DNA of 64,000 nt from Chrysogorgia sp. JL179-B06 (GCA_035772405.1 JAYKKM010000159.1:1053501-1117500), one strand, 5' to 3'; shown: positions 45,045-56,965, numbered from the stretch's first letter. Notes: generated by a model from the sequence alone, not told the origin. Program-made: numbers and translations.

Positions 45045-45457
45045 ATGGGAGATACGTTAGAACAATATCCAGCAAGAATCGGGTGTCACAGTGTCAACAA
45101 TAAAACGAGTAAAAATAACCGAAGTCCTTTTTTAAGACTAGGGCGATACTTGAATAAAATGTTGATGTTTTTCCATTTATACGTGTTTTTGGTGATTGTG
45201 TTATCGTTTGAAATGATGTGCTACAATGTATATGTCGACCATTGCTTTTGAGACTCTCGAACGATGTCGAAGAAAATCCAGGCCCCAGTGTATACGAAAT
45301 TGTGAATTCAAACAACACTGTTGGTGCTGATTTTAGTCAAGGAAATCAGACTAAATTTGGTGAGAATGCGGTTAAACAGTGTGTAGCAATGTCATTGAGT
45401 GCTATTATTTTTAAATACATTAATACAAATATTATAACTGGGATTCGGCTGTGTTAA
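45045..45457 (+). pseudogene. Helitron-like gene, N-terminal part with 2A motif
   Basis: From ATG 45045 the frame reads to a hydrophobic stretch (MLMFFHLYVFLVIVLSFEMM). After a one-step frameshift near 45230 it continues LRLSNDVEENPGP (45254-45286), an exact match to the 2A consensus D(V/I)ExNPGP. Then come GADFSQGNQTKFGEN and KQCVAMSLSAIIF, a papain/OTU-like peptidase block with a candidate catalytic Cys. 2A peptides make the ribosome skip one peptide bond (G|P). A hydrophobic leader directly before 2A is known in some invertebrate retroelement and receptor proteins. The frameshift could be real decay or an assembly indel. The sequence continues into repeat unit A. Confidence 0.7.
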
Positions 45458-46124
45458 ACAGTATTTTGTGAAATGGAAATTGTTTGTATGATTGTATTTA
45501 AGTTTCTGTGAAAAAAGAGTTTTTGTTGTTGACAGATGTTCCTAACATGGTGTCACTAGATGAGAAAATCTATGCCTTAACCTATAGTGGAATCATTGAC
45601 TGGTGAATTGCTCATGAGAAATAATAATGAACCTTATGTTTTCTCCTTAAAAATGCCTGTGATGAGTAGTTATTTTATGGAGTTAAAATAAACTATGAAT
45701 GTTGTTTGTTAACTATTGATTGCAGTACGGTTTCAGTGTTTAAAAAGTATTGGACATTGCTATAATGTGTTTGATTCTCATTCAAGAGACTTGCATGGAA
45801 TGCCACATTTTTCTAGTACAGCTGTATTACTACCTGTTCAAGGTGTTGATAATCTAGTGCCGTTTTTTTCAAAAGACTACATATTGTGGAAGGTTTATGC
45901 CTTTTGAGATAAAAGGTGTCTCAGTTTAATGTATCCTGTATAAAATCAAAATGTTGAGGCATGTATTCCTAGACAAAACAGCAGAGACCTCCATGCAGAT
46001 AATCAAAATAGTCAAAATAAAAACAGCCCAAAGAGAAAGGTTGTAGATGAAGAACGGGTAATAAGCCATGAAAAGGGAAAGAGGTCAAAAATGAGAATGA
46101 TAGAAATAAAGAGCAAATGTAGTC
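45452..46124 (+). pseudogene. Helitron-like N-terminal domain, unit A
   Basis: It continues the 45045 gene: EFLLLTDVPNMVSLDEKIYA, LTGELLMRNNNEPY, LKNACDE, then IGHCYNVFDSHSRDLHGMP with HFSSTAVLLPVQGVDNLVPF and MPFEIKG. DSHSR supplies a plausible His of the peptidase-like fold begun before the boundary. Several stops and indels break it. A Lys/Asn-rich linker (NSPKRKVVDEERV) ends it at the SINE. It is the least intact of the three copies. Confidence 0.7.
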
Positions 46125-46410
46125 TTTAGCTAGGTAAGGTTGTGAGGTTGTAAGGTTGTTACCACACATGTCTATGAGCTGGGAGAACACAGGTTCAAAT
46201 CCTGGGTTGGACCTCCACTCAGGGTCTTAAAAATAATTGAGGAGAAAGTGCTGCCTTTGCAAAAATATCAGCAAATGGTTAAGACTTTCGGGTCTTCTCG
46301 GATAACGACCTTAAACCGTAGGCCCTCGGAACCCCTGTAATTTGGATTCTAGCCTGTTGGGGATATTCCGTTCACCTAAAAAGAGTGACAAATCTAATAA
46401 AATAAAATAA
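46125..46410 (+). mobile_element. tRNA-derived SINE, unit A
   Basis: A weak A-box region (taaggttgtgaggttgtaag), a B box ggttcaaatcc (about 46192-46203), a conserved-looking middle (gactttcgggtcttctcgga, accttaaaccgtaggccctcgg), and an AATAAAATAAAATAAG tail. It interrupts the Helitron coding trace at the same place in all three units, so insertion preceded duplication. Confidence 0.7.
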
Positions 46411-47275
46411 GATGAAAAAAAATCCAAAAGAAACTAAAAGCACATAATTATAAACTATTTAAAAAGGAAAACAAGTGAAACTGAATCAAGTCGAGAGAAA
46501 AGAACTTTCCAAGCGTCGACATGTGAGGAAAAACGAATCTACAGAATGCCGAATACATAGACTTGCAGCACAGCAAGTGTATGATGAAAAATTGAAAGTG
46601 AATGAAACTGCTGAGCACAAGGAAAAAGTGTCTTTTAGTGAAGAAAATGTGTTATAATAAAATGAAAGTGAATGAAACTGCCAATCACAAGGAAAAGCGT
46701 CTTCTAGTGCAGCAAGTGTACGATAAGAAAACAAATTATAATGAAACTGCTGAGCACAATGAAAAGCGTCCTTTTAGGAAAGCAAATGTATAATAGAAAT
46801 GTGAGAGCAAATGAGTTTGATGATCACAAAAAAAATGCGACTTCTAAAAACATTGCAATTATGATAAACAAATTAAGAACAATACAAATGAAGCTGGTGT
46901 GATTTCAGATATTGTCCACAAGTTTCATACAGCTGTATCACAGGGCCCATTATACATTTGTACATGTTGTGACCAGTTATGGTACAGACACAGTGTTAAT
47001 TTTGAAGAGAAGTTGAGACTGTCAAACCCCAGTATTGTGCAATACTTATTGAATAAATTGTGTGTTGACAATATTGAATGGGTTTGTCGAACATTTAAAA
47101 AATATTTAAAAAAGAATGAAAATGCCACCTTTTGCTGTGAACCTGACTGCCACAGGTTTTCTTGAAGATCATGAAAGAGAAACAATTCACAATGTTGCAC
47201 CAGGTGAAGGTAACAGACCACTTAGTATATTTAGAGATAAATATTCTGTAGGACTAGCTTAGGCCTGAAGATAAA
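46411..47275 (+). pseudogene. Helitron-like repeat region and DUF6570-like region, unit A
   Basis: First KRRHVRKNESTECRIHRLAA, then four to five units of about 20 residues of the type NETAEHKEKRLLVQQVYDKK, charged and probably helical. After a frameshift come VHKFHTAVSQGPLYICTCCD, NIEWVCRTFKKYLKK and the cysteine positions seen in the region before Helitron Rep domains (DUF6570-like). A deletion of 28 bp near 47260 removes part of the end compared with units B and C. Confidence 0.65.
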
Positions 47276-47870
47276 GAAAGATCAGTCAAAGTTTTTTATA
47301 GTGATATTTGTAAATCAGAATTAAGATGATCAGATAGAAAAGTAGCAATGTGTGTTGAAAATATATTCTTCAAGACTAAAAAGCTACAGATGAAAATACT
47401 TTTCGGCAAATCTCAAATTGCATTGAGAAAGAATAAGAGAACTAATATTGGTTTAACAGCTGGACAATTGAAGCAAGGTTGTAGTTTAGAGAGAATTGTT
47501 CACTTCGATCAAGGCTTTAAATTCCTAAAAGCACTAAGAGGATCACCACCATATTTTGAAAAAGCTAAAAAATATATTTTTGCAATGATAAGACAATTGG
47601 GTCCTGCCACTTTTTTCTGTAGCTTTTCTTCAACTGAAACAAAGTGGTTACATCTCCTTAAAATATTAGGGCAACTATTATACTGATGATGAACTGGAAC
47701 AATTAAATTGGCAAGAAAAATGCAGACTTATTCAAAGTGACCCAGTAACTTTACTTGTGCAAGACATTTTGACTATCAGTTTACAAACTCATTCTCGACT
47801 TGGGCAAAATCAATGAAAATTGACCAGTGTCAATATCCATTTATTTTCTCAGCAATTATTTAGGACTATA
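47276..47870 (+). pseudogene. Helitron Rep (helicase-like N) start, unit A
   Basis: The frame at 47348-47686 reads MCVENIFFKTKKLQ, GLTAGQLKQGCSLERIVHFD, PPYFEKAKKYIFAMIRQLGP and TFFCSFSSTETKWLHLLKIL, then in another frame DDELEQLNWQEKCRLIQSD and ARHFDYQF. This is the opening of the Helitron_like_N Rep domain. Sequence then leaves the family; the HUH active site and the Pif1 helicase are absent, so the element cannot act by itself. Confidence 0.8.
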
Positions 47871-49255
47871 TAGAAACCTATACCTTTTCTGAAAGGATAT
47901 GTGATGGGCTTTCAGAATTTCGATATTTGGTCCGCCCAAAATGAAATATATATAGCATAAATTAGCATAAATTAACATGTTAATGATGTAATGACACTAA
48001 ATTTTGTAGAAAAACGCTGGTCTAGCCTGTATACTGGGTAATACTATCCAAACATCTATAACCAAAAACTTATATTGTGATATTGGCAACATGTACAAAC
48101 AAATATGGACTGAAATTAAACAAACGGAAAAAAAGTTAGAGCCGTTTTAGTACACGACCCTAAAATGGCGGAAAATGACAATATTCCATATTGACCGACT
48201 GGAGCTTCTCAAAGGCATAATATCATGTAAAAGTTAGTAAAACTACACTCATAATGAATTTAGTGTCAGTTAGCTTTTCAAAAAAATGTTGTTACACACA
48301 TATATAAGACTGAAATGTTTGCATAAATCAGCATAAATGACATAAATTACTGTATGTTACATAGTAATAAACTCTAATGTTTACATGGAAACTCGACTGC
48401 ATTGAATATAATTGGTGACATAGTAAATAGTTAAATAGGAATAAGTTACATGGTGATGTAACGGCCATGTTTCACGAATTAATTTAACAATATGAGCCAA
48501 CACGCATGCGTATTTGCCTCCTATTGTAAGCTGATAGCTTTGCACGCGCGCACACTTGCAGGAAAGGTTCACTCGTGCACAACATTATTCAACATGTTGA
48601 ATATACGGCGCCGATGGCACGCGTGAACAATAGCGCGTCAAAACGCCCACCACACACTGGGGGAACTTGCTTACGCCAACAGTCACGAGTGAAACTTTGC
48701 TAAGCTGATATATCTAGTGTGCGGCGGGCTTAACGAAAATAAAGACCTGCATGAGGTCCTTTTGATTTATCCCTTTTATCCAACCGTCTTTCAAGCACCT
48801 AATTTGAATTACAAATTCGTCTATAATGGCTCTAATTGTGCCTGCCCCATATGGAATTCCTTTCTTTATATGCTTTAGCCTGCATATATATAAGATATGG
48901 TATATTTTTGTTGATCAACAACTCAATGCAATTTAGTTCTATTACAAGGCAAAATTCAAGGTGAAATTCAGGTGAAAATAACAGGTGACTCCAATTGTCT
49001 CAAGGTAGGGATAAATATTTCGTGAATACTTAAATTAATAAAATTAGCAAACTGTTCCCTGCAGCTGTTGGCGTACTGACTCAAGCAGCAGCAGACCGTA
49101 ATCCCAAATGTCTGAATTCAAATCTCGCTCGAGATTTGTAATATCCATCGACTTGCCGTGGTGTGTAGGTTAATTAATGTCGATTAATTAATGACTTAGT
49201 AGTTGTCAGATCAACTACCTAAAGGACCTTAAGATCTACGACAGCAACCTATAGG
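47871..49255. other. Non-coding stretch, unit A
   Basis: No family recognised. It includes a palindromic word gacctgcatgaggtc near 48747. A 72-codon frame conserved in units B (55365-55583) and C (62756-62974) is broken here, which argues against a maintained protein. Confidence 0.5.
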
Positions 49256-49641
49256 GCGGCGACGCAAATTTGGCGAAACCGTAGACGGTCGGACACCTCT
49301 TTGATGGTCGGTGGAATGGGTTACAATGGGTTACATAAATATTGATTATCAACCAAAAAATGTCAAGTTCGTTTGCATAGCCGAGTGGTCTGTGTTATTA
49401 ATTTTTAGTTGTGAGAGCTGGGTTAGAATGTTGGGTGAGTATACAATTTTTCCATTTTTTTAAATTTTTACTTTACTTTTTTCTTTTTAATAGGGTTAGG
49501 ATTAAGGTTAGGTTAGGGTTAGTTTTAGGGTTTGGTTTAGAATATTATCAAAAAAATAGGGTGCGTAAAGAGTCCCAAGATTCCACCGATCATCAAAGAG
49601 GTGTCCGACCGTCTACGATTTCGAAATTTGGGGAGGCGACG
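49256..49641. repeat. Fold-back element with TTAGGG-like centre, unit A
   Basis: Left arm gggcggcgacg to ggtcggtggaat (49256-49317) is inverted at about 49580-49641 (attccaccgatcatcaaag to gaggcgac). The loop holds gggttaggattaaggttaggttagggttag, similar to animal telomere repeats. Repeated in unit B (55899-56286) and C (63291-63680). Confidence 0.8.
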
Positions 49642-50325
49642 GCAGACAATGCACGAAACCACGGTCGATTGACTGGCATATTTGACATTCAAAAGCTTGT
49701 TTTATGATCTCCAAAACGCTTCAATATTTCTAAAACGACTGTAGAGTCAGTGACAGTGTTTAACTCAGTCTTATTCCGGGAACCGCTCTCCGCATTTCTC
49801 CGCGATTTACCGTGATGGTTCGTCCAATACTGTCGCATGTGTACGAGTCGTAGTAGATTCGTAAAATGTTGTTACTAGCCGTACGAGTGGTAAAAGTCGT
49901 TAATGATTCGTAAAAAGGAGTGTACAAATCGTGAGGTTGTTTAACGAGTCGTATAATGGAAATGACGACTCGTAAAATGTGTCTTATATATATATAAGTG
50001 TGTCTTATATATATATATATATATACCGTGCCTATAAGGTAGCCCTAAAAAGTTGTCGATTCGTACGAAATTCGTATACAACTCGTGAGGTTTTTTAGCG
50101 AGTCGTAAAATTGACAAGACGACTCATAAGATGTGTCATATATATTTACTGTGCCTAAGGTAGGCCCTAAAAATGTTGTAGATTCGTACGGATCGTGAGG
50201 TTGAAAAGGCATAATAAAATTTTAATTAGATCTAACGTTTCGTTGTATAAATCACAACATATGTATATATTTCGTTGTATAATAAATCGTTGTATATAAT
50301 CACAACATATAAATCACAGCTTATG
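49642..50325. other. Non-coding patch with GTCGTA-type words, unit A
   Basis: Words such as cgagtcgtaaaat, gattcgtaaaa and acgactcgta recur from about 49845 to 50200, a degenerate short repeat. A short (TA)n lies at about 50008-50024. Confidence 0.5.
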
Positions 50326-50397
50326 AACATGTAGTTCGAGTGTTGGAATACATACATTTTAAGACCAAACCGGGACCAGTTGCGATAAATGCAACTT

Positions 50398-50481
<84 letters not shown>
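50398..50481. repeat. (TA)n microsatellite
   Basis: About 40 TA units between a truncated and a full tRNA-like repeat unit. Confidence 0.95.
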
Positions 50482-50484
<3 letters not shown>

Positions 50485-50614
50485 TAATATTTGGCATTTC
50501 ACTCGATCAACACTACATGTTGAAAAGGATTCGTGGTGAAGGAAAATTTCGAGTGTTGGAATACATACGTTTTAAGACCAAACCGGGACCAGTTGCGAAA
50601 AATGCAACTTAGTG

Positions 50615-50687
50615 GCCTTCCGGTAGGAATTGAACCCGCGACCCTGCGATTGCTAGTGCAGTGCTCTGACCACTGAGCTACGGAAGC
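50615..50687 (-). tRNA. tRNA-Ala(AGC)-like repeat copy
   Basis: D arm GCTCAGTGGTCAGAGC; anticodon loop CTAGCAA gives AGC (Ala). The anticodon stem has an extra C and the T stem one mismatch (GCGGG against CCTAC). B box GGTTCAATTCC is intact. As a member of a dispersed repeat it is probably not a working tRNA. Confidence 0.6.
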
Positions 50688-50893
50688 CGTTGCCGAGAGC
50701 CTAGTCACGAGTTATATATATATAGTGGTAATGCCGGGATAAGATTCTCATGGGTATATTATAGGTAATATTTGGCATTTCACTCGATCAAACTACATAT
50801 TGAAAGGATTTGTGGTGAAGGAAAATTTCGAGTGTTGGAATACATACATTTTAAGACCAAACCGGGACCAGTTGCGAAAAATGCAACTTAGCG

Positions 50894-50966
50894 GCCTTCC
50901 GGTAGGAATTGAACCCGCGACCCTGCGATTGCTAGTGCAGTGCTCTGACCACTGAGCTACGGAAGC
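50894..50966 (-). tRNA. tRNA-Ala(AGC)-like repeat copy
   Basis: Same sequence as the copy at 50615-50687, one repeat unit further on. Pol III boxes intact, helices imperfect. Confidence 0.6.
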
Positions 50967-51263
50967 CGTTGCCGAGAGCCTAGTCACGAGTTCTATATAG
51001 ATGGTGGTAATACCAGGATAAGATTCTGGGTATATTATAGGTAATATTTGGCATTTCACTCGATCCACATGTTGAAAGGATTTGTGGTGAAGGAAAATTT
51101 CGAGTGTTGGAATACATACATTTTAAGACCAAACCGGGACCAAGTTGCGAAAAAATGCAATTTAGCGGCCTTACGGTAGGAATTGAACCCGCGACCCTGC
51201 GAAAAATCTTATCCCGGCATTACCACCACATATATAGAACTCGTGACTAGGCTCTCGGCAACG

Positions 51264-51336
51264 GCTTCCGTAGCTCAGTGGTCAGAGCACTGCACTAGCA
51301 ATCGCAGGGTCGCGGGTTCAATTCCTACCGGAAGGC
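51264..51336 (+). tRNA. tRNA-Ala(AGC)-like repeat copy, opposite strand
   Basis: Acceptor GCTTCCG pairs with CGGAAGG at six of seven positions; other arms as in the minus-strand copies. It lies after the strand switch at about 51205, where a minus-strand unit is cut within its tRNA part. Confidence 0.6.
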
Positions 51337-51433
51337 CGCTAAGTTGCATTTTTCGCAACTGGTCCCGGTTTGGTCTTAAAAATGTATGTATTCCAACACT
51401 CGAAATTTTCCTTCACCACAAATCCTTTCATTA

Positions 51434-51585
<152 letters not shown>

Positions 51586-51637
51586 GTGGCATCAAGGGTG
51601 ACTGTAAATAGCAGTTATCTTCATCCTGCTCAACAGC

Positions 51638-51683
51638 ACTACACTGATGAGGCCCAAAAGGCCGAAACGGTACCGTCTGTAGT
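51638..51683 (+). ncRNA. Hammerhead ribozyme, family 2 (unit A)
   Basis: All elements of a type I hammerhead are present. Stem I is ACTACA (51638-51643) with TGTAGT (51678-51683), 6 perfect pairs. The core is CTGATGA (51644-51650). Stem II is GGCC/GGCC with loop CAAAA. GAA follows (51664-51666), then stem III ACG-GTAC-CGT, a 10-nt palindrome, and C17 at 51677, after which cleavage would occur. The surrounding 100-bp piece (51583-51683) lies between two (TA)n tracts and has no coding part. It may be a PLE terminal-repeat fragment or a truncated retrozyme. Confidence 0.88.
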
Positions 51684-51950
<267 letters not shown>

Positions 51951-52019
<69 letters not shown>

Positions 52020-52022
52020 GTC

Positions 52023-52092
<70 letters not shown>
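51951..52092. repeat. (TA)n tract: empty retrozyme site
   Basis: (TA)n interrupted once by cgtcatatg (52019-52027), then (TA)n to 52092. Unit B has the same cgtcatatg landmark followed by the 280-bp array, so this is the matching site without the insert. Confidence 0.85.
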
Positions 52093-52096
<4 letters not shown>

Positions 52097-52754
52097 TAAA
52101 CAGTATTTTGTGAAATGGAAATTGTTTGTATGATTGTATTTAAGTTTCTGTGAAAAAAGAGTTTTTGTTGTTGACAGATGTTCCTAACATGGTGTCACTA
52201 GATGAGAAAATCTATGCCTTAACCTATAGTGAATCATTGACTGGTGAATTGCTCATGAGAAATAATAATGAACCTTATGTTTCTCTTAAAAATGCCTGTG
52301 ATGAGTAGTTATTTTATGGAGTTGAAATAAACTATGAATGTTGTTTGTTAACTATTGATTGCAGTACGGTTTCAGTGTTTAAAAGTATTGGACATTGCTA
52401 TAATGTGTTTGATTCTCATTCAAGAGACTTGCATGGAATGCCACATTTTTCTAGTACAGCTGTATTACTACCTGTTCAAGGTGTTGATAATCTAGTGCCG
52501 TTTTTTCAAAAGACTACATATTGTGGAAGGTTTATGCCTTTTGAGATAAAAGGTGTCTCAGTTAATGTATCCTGTATAAATCAAAATGTTGAGGCATGTA
52601 TTCCTAGACAAAACAGCAGAGACCTCCATGCAGATAATCAAAATAGTCAAAATAAAAACAGCCCAAAGAGAAAGGTTGTAGATGAAGAACGGGTAATAAG
52701 CATGAAAAGGGAAAGAGGTCAAAATGAGAATGATAGAAAAAAAGAGCAAATGTA
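52093..52754 (+). pseudogene. Helitron-like N-terminal domain, unit B
   Basis: The cleanest copy of this part: 52345-52755 is open and reads TVSVFKSIGHCYNVFDSHS, LVPFFQKTTYCGRFMPFEIK, SVNVSCINQNVEACIP and the basic linker to KKEQM. Before it, EFLLLTDVPNMVSLDEKIYA and SLKNACDE appear with stops. The leader, 2A motif and Cys block of unit A are missing because the duplication starts after them. Confidence 0.7.
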
Positions 52755-53045
52755 GTCTTTAGCTAGGTAAGGTTGTGAGGTTTGTAAGGTTGTTACCACA
52801 CATGTCTATGAGCTGGGAGACACAGGTTCAAATCCTGGGTTGGACCTCCACTCAGGGTCTTAAAAATAATTGAGGAGAAAGTGCTGCCTTTGCAAAAATA
52901 TCAGCAAATGGTAAGACTTTCGGGTCTTCTCGGATAACGACCTTAAACCGTAGGCCCTCGGAACCCCTGTAATTTGGATTCTAGCCTGTTGGGGATATTC
53001 CGTTCACCTAAAAAGAGTGACAAATCTAATAAAATAAAATAAGAT
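52755..53045 (+). mobile_element. tRNA-derived SINE, unit B
   Basis: Same SINE and position as in unit A, with a B box ggttcaaatcc near 52825. Confidence 0.7.
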
Positions 53046-53980
53046 GAAAAAAAATCCAAAAGAAACTAAAAGCACATAATTATAAACTATTTAAAAAGGA
53101 AAACAAGTGAAACTGAATCAAGTCGAGAGAAAAGACTTTCCAAGCGTCGACATGTGAGGAAAAACGAATCTACAGAATGCCGAATAAATAGACTTGCAGC
53201 ACAGCAAGTGTATGATGAAAAATTGAAAGTGAATGAAACTGCTGAGCACAAGGAAAAGTGTCTTTTAGTGAAGAAAATGTGTTATAATAAAATGAAAGTG
53301 AATGAAACTGCCAATCACAAGGAAAAGCGTCTTCTAGTGCAGCAAGGTGTACGATAAGAAAACAAATTATAATGAAACTGCTGAGCACAATGAAAAGCGT
53401 CTTTTAGGAAAGCAAATGTATAATAGAAATGTGAGAGCAAATGAGTTTGATGATCACAAAAAAAATGCGACTTCTAAAACATTGCAATTATGATAAACAA
53501 ATTAAGAACAATACAAATGAAGCTGGTGTGATTTCAGATATTGTCCACAAGTTTCATAAAGCTGTATCACAGGGCCCATTATACATTTGTACATGTTGTG
53601 ACCAGTTATGGTACAGACAACAGTGTTAATTTTGAAGAGAAGTTGAGACTGTCAAACCCCAGTATTGTGCAATACTTATTGAATAAATTGTGTGTTGACA
53701 ATATTGAATGGGTTTGTCGAACATTTAAAAAATATTTAAAAAAGAATGAAATGCCATCTTTTGCTGTGAACCTGACTGCCACAGGTTTTCTTGAAGATCA
53801 TGAAAGAGAAACAATTCACAATGTTGCACCAGGTGAAGGTAACAGACCACTTAGTATATTTAGAGATAAATATTCTGTAGGACTAGCTTACCCGGGAATA
53901 TTTCTTGGTCAAAAAGGCCTGAAGATAAAGAAAGATCAGTCAAAGTTTTTTATAGTGATATTTGTAAATCAGAATTAAGA
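53046..53980 (+). pseudogene. Helitron-like repeat and DUF6570-like regions, unit B
   Basis: Charged 20-residue repeats (53160-53490), then the frame at 53541-53978: NFEEKLRLSNPSIVQYLLNK, NIEWVCRTFKKYLKKNEM, SFAVNLTATGFLEDHERE and AYPGIFLGQKGLKIKKDQS. It retains the 28-bp segment deleted in unit A. Confidence 0.7.
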
Positions 53981-54530
53981 TGATCAGATAGAAGAATAGC
54001 AATGTGTGTTGAAAATATATTCTTCAAGACTAAAAAGCTACAGATGAAAATACTTTTCGGCAAATCTCAAATTGCATTGAGAAAGAATAAGAGAACTAAT
54101 ATTGGTTTAACAGCTGGACAATTGAAGCAAGGTTGTAGTTTAGAGAGAATTGTTCACTTCGATCAAGGCTTTAAATTCCTAAAAGCACTAAGAGGATCAC
54201 CACCATATTTTGAAAAAGCTAAAAAATATATTTTTGCAATGATAAGACAATTGGGTCCTGCCACTTTTTTCTGTAGCTTTTCTTCAACTGAAACAAAGTG
54301 GTTACATCTCCTTAAAATATTAGGGCAACTATTATACTGATGATGAACTGGAAACAATTAAATTGGCAAGAAAAATGCAGACTTATTCAAAGTGACCCAG
54401 TAACTTGTGCAAGACATTTTGACTATCAGTTTACAAACTCATTCTCGACTTGGGCAAAATCAATGAAAATTGACCAGTGTCAATATCCATTTATTTTCTC
54501 AGCAATTATTTAGGACTATATAGAAACCTA
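53981..54530 (+). pseudogene. Helitron Rep start, unit B
   Basis: Same 112-codon frame (54002-54340) and truncated end as unit A. The Rep HUH motif and helicase are absent. Confidence 0.8.
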
Positions 54531-55898
54531 TACCTTTTCTGAAAGGATATGTGATGGGCTTTCAGAATTTCGATATTTGGTCCGCCCAAAATGAAATATA
54601 TATAGCATAAATTAGCATAAATTAACATGTTAATGATGTAATGACACTAAATTTTGTAGAAAAACACTGGTCTAGCCTGTATACTGGGTAATACTATCCA
54701 AACATCTATAACCAAAAACTTATATTGTGATATTGGCAATATGTACAAACAAATATGACTGAAAATTAAACAAACGGAAAAAAAGTTAGAGCCGTTTTAG
54801 TACACGACCCTAAAATGGCGGAAAATGACAATATTCCATATTGACCGACTGGAGCTTCTCAAAGGCATAATATCATGTAAAAGTTAGTAAAAAACTACAC
54901 TCATAATGAATTAGTGTCAGTTAGCTTTTCAAAAAAAATGTTGTTACACACATATATAAGACTGAAATGTTTGCATAAATCAGCATAAATGACATAAATT
55001 ACTGTATGTTACATAGTAATAACTCTAATGTTTACATGTAAACTCGACTGCATTGAATATAATTGGTGACATAGTAAATAGTTGAATAGAATAAGTTACA
55101 TGGTGATGTAACGGCCATGTTTCACGAATTAATTTAACAATATGAGCCAACACGCATGCGTATTTGCCTCCTATTGTAAGCTGATAGCTTTGCACGCGCG
55201 CACACTTGCAGGAAAGGTTCACTCGTGCACAACATTATTCAACATGTTGAATATACGGCGCCGATGGCACGCGTGAACAATAGCGCTCAAAACGCCACCA
55301 CACACTGGGGGAACTTGCTTACGCCAACAGTCACGAGTGAAACTTTGCTAAGCTGATATATCTAGTGTGCGGCGGGCTTAACGAAAATAAAGACCTGCAT
55401 GAGGTCCTTTTGATTTATCCCTTTTATCCAACCGTCTTTCAAGCACCTAATTTGAATTACAAATTCGTCTATAATGGCTCTAATTGTGCCTGCCCTTATG
55501 GAATTCCTTTCTTTATATGCTTTAGCCTGCATATATATAAGATATGGTATATTTTTGTTGATCAACAACTCAATGCAATTTAGTTCTATTACAAGGCAAA
55601 ATTCAAGGTGAATTCAGGTGAAAATAACAGGTGACTCCAATTGTCTCAAGGTAGGGATAAATATTTCGTGAATACTTAAATTAATAAAATTAGCAAACTG
55701 TTCCCTGCAGCTGTTGGCGTACTGACTCAAGCAGCAGCAGACCGTAATCCCAAATGTCTGAATTCAAATCTCGCTCGAGATTTGTAATATCCATCGACTT
55801 GCCGTGGTGTGTAGGTTAATTAATGTCGATTAATTAATAACTTAGTAGTTGTCAGATCAACTACCTAAAGGACCTTAAGATCTACGACAGCAACCTAT
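54531..55898. other. Non-coding stretch, unit B
   Basis: Equivalent to 47871-49255. A 72-codon frame (55365-55583) is open here and in unit C but broken in unit A and has no known relatives I recognise, so I do not call it a gene. Confidence 0.5.
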
Positions 55899-56286
55899 AG
55901 GGCGGCGACGCAAATTTGGCGAAACCGTAGACGGTCGGACACCTCTTTGATGGTCGGTGGAATGGGTTACAATGGGTTACATAAATATTGATTATCAACC
56001 AAAAAATGTCAAGTTCGTTTGCATAGCCGAGTGGTCTGTGTTATTAATTTTTAGTTGTGAGAGCGGGTTAGAATGTTGGGTGAGTATACAATTTTTCCAT
56101 TTTTTTAAATTTTTACTTTACTTTTTTCTTTTTAATAGGGTTAGGATTAAGGTTAGGTTAGGGTTAGTTTTAGGGTTTGGTTTAGAATATTATCAAAAAA
56201 ATAGGGTGCGTAAAGAGTCCCAAGATTCCACCGATCATCAAAGAGGTGTCCGACCGTCTACGATTTCGAAATTTGGGGAGGCGACG
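55899..56286. repeat. Fold-back element with TTAGGG-like centre, unit B
   Basis: Same structure as 49256-49641: inverted arms at about 55899-55962 and 56225-56286. Confidence 0.8.
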
Positions 56287-56965
56287 GCAGACAATGCACG
56301 AAACCACGGTCGATTGACTGGCATATTTGACATTCAAAAGCTTGTTTTATGATCCTCCAAAACGCTTCAATATTTCTAAAACGACTGTAGAGTCAGTGAC
56401 AGTGTTTAACTCAGTCTTATTCCGGGAACCGCTCTCCGCATTTCTCCGCGATTTACCGTGATGGTTCGTCCAATACTGTCGCATGTGTACGAGTCGTAGT
56501 AGATTCGTAAAATGTTGTTACTAGCCGTACGAGTGGTAAAAGTCGTTAATGATTCGTAAAAAGGAGTGTACAAATCGTGAGGTTGTTTAACGAGTCGTAT
56601 AATGGAAATGACGACTCGTAAAATGTGTCTTATATATATAAGTGTGTCTTATATATATATATATATATACCGTGCCTATAAGGTAGCCCTAAAAAGTTGT
56701 CGATTCGTACGAAATTCGTATACAACTCGTGAGGTTTTTTAGCGAGTCGTAAAATTGACAAGACGACTCATAAGATGTGTCATATATATTTACTGTGCCT
56801 AAGGTAGGCCCTAAAAATGTTGTAGATTCGTACGGATCGTGAGGTTGAAAAGGCATAATAAAATTTTAATTAGATCTAACGTTTCGTTGTATAAATCACA
56901 ACATATGTATATATTTCGTTGTATAATATTTCGTTGAATATAATCACAACATATAAATCACAGCT
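56287..56965. other. Non-coding GTCGTA-rich patch, unit B
   Basis: Copy of the unit A patch, with recurring cgagtcgtaaaat-type words and a short (TA)n near 56655. Confidence 0.5.

Larger units (their letters stand above)
50326..51432 (-). repeat. tRNA-Ala-like tandem repeat, unit A
   Basis: A sequence of about 278 bp (ggtaatatttggcatttcactcg to gttgccgagagcctagtcacgag) stands in tandem on the minus strand, starting near 50482, 50763 and 51036. A truncated piece lies left (50326-50397, before (TA)n). After a sharp strand switch near 51205 one copy follows in + orientation (51206-51432). Complete units hold a tRNA-like segment. Confidence 0.8.

Noticed and set aside
49495..49545. True telomere or chromosome end
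   Set aside because: Only a few degenerate GGTTAG words inside an inverted repeat, with sequence continuing on both sides.
49411..49707. Frame over the fold-back element (also at 55957-56352 and 63449-63724)
   Set aside because: Covers inverted arms and TTAGGG-like loop; no protein features.
55365..55583. 72-codon frame conserved in units B and C (62756-62974)
   Set aside because: Broken in unit A, no recognisable motif, and a similar open frame exists on the opposite strand; identity reflects recent duplication.
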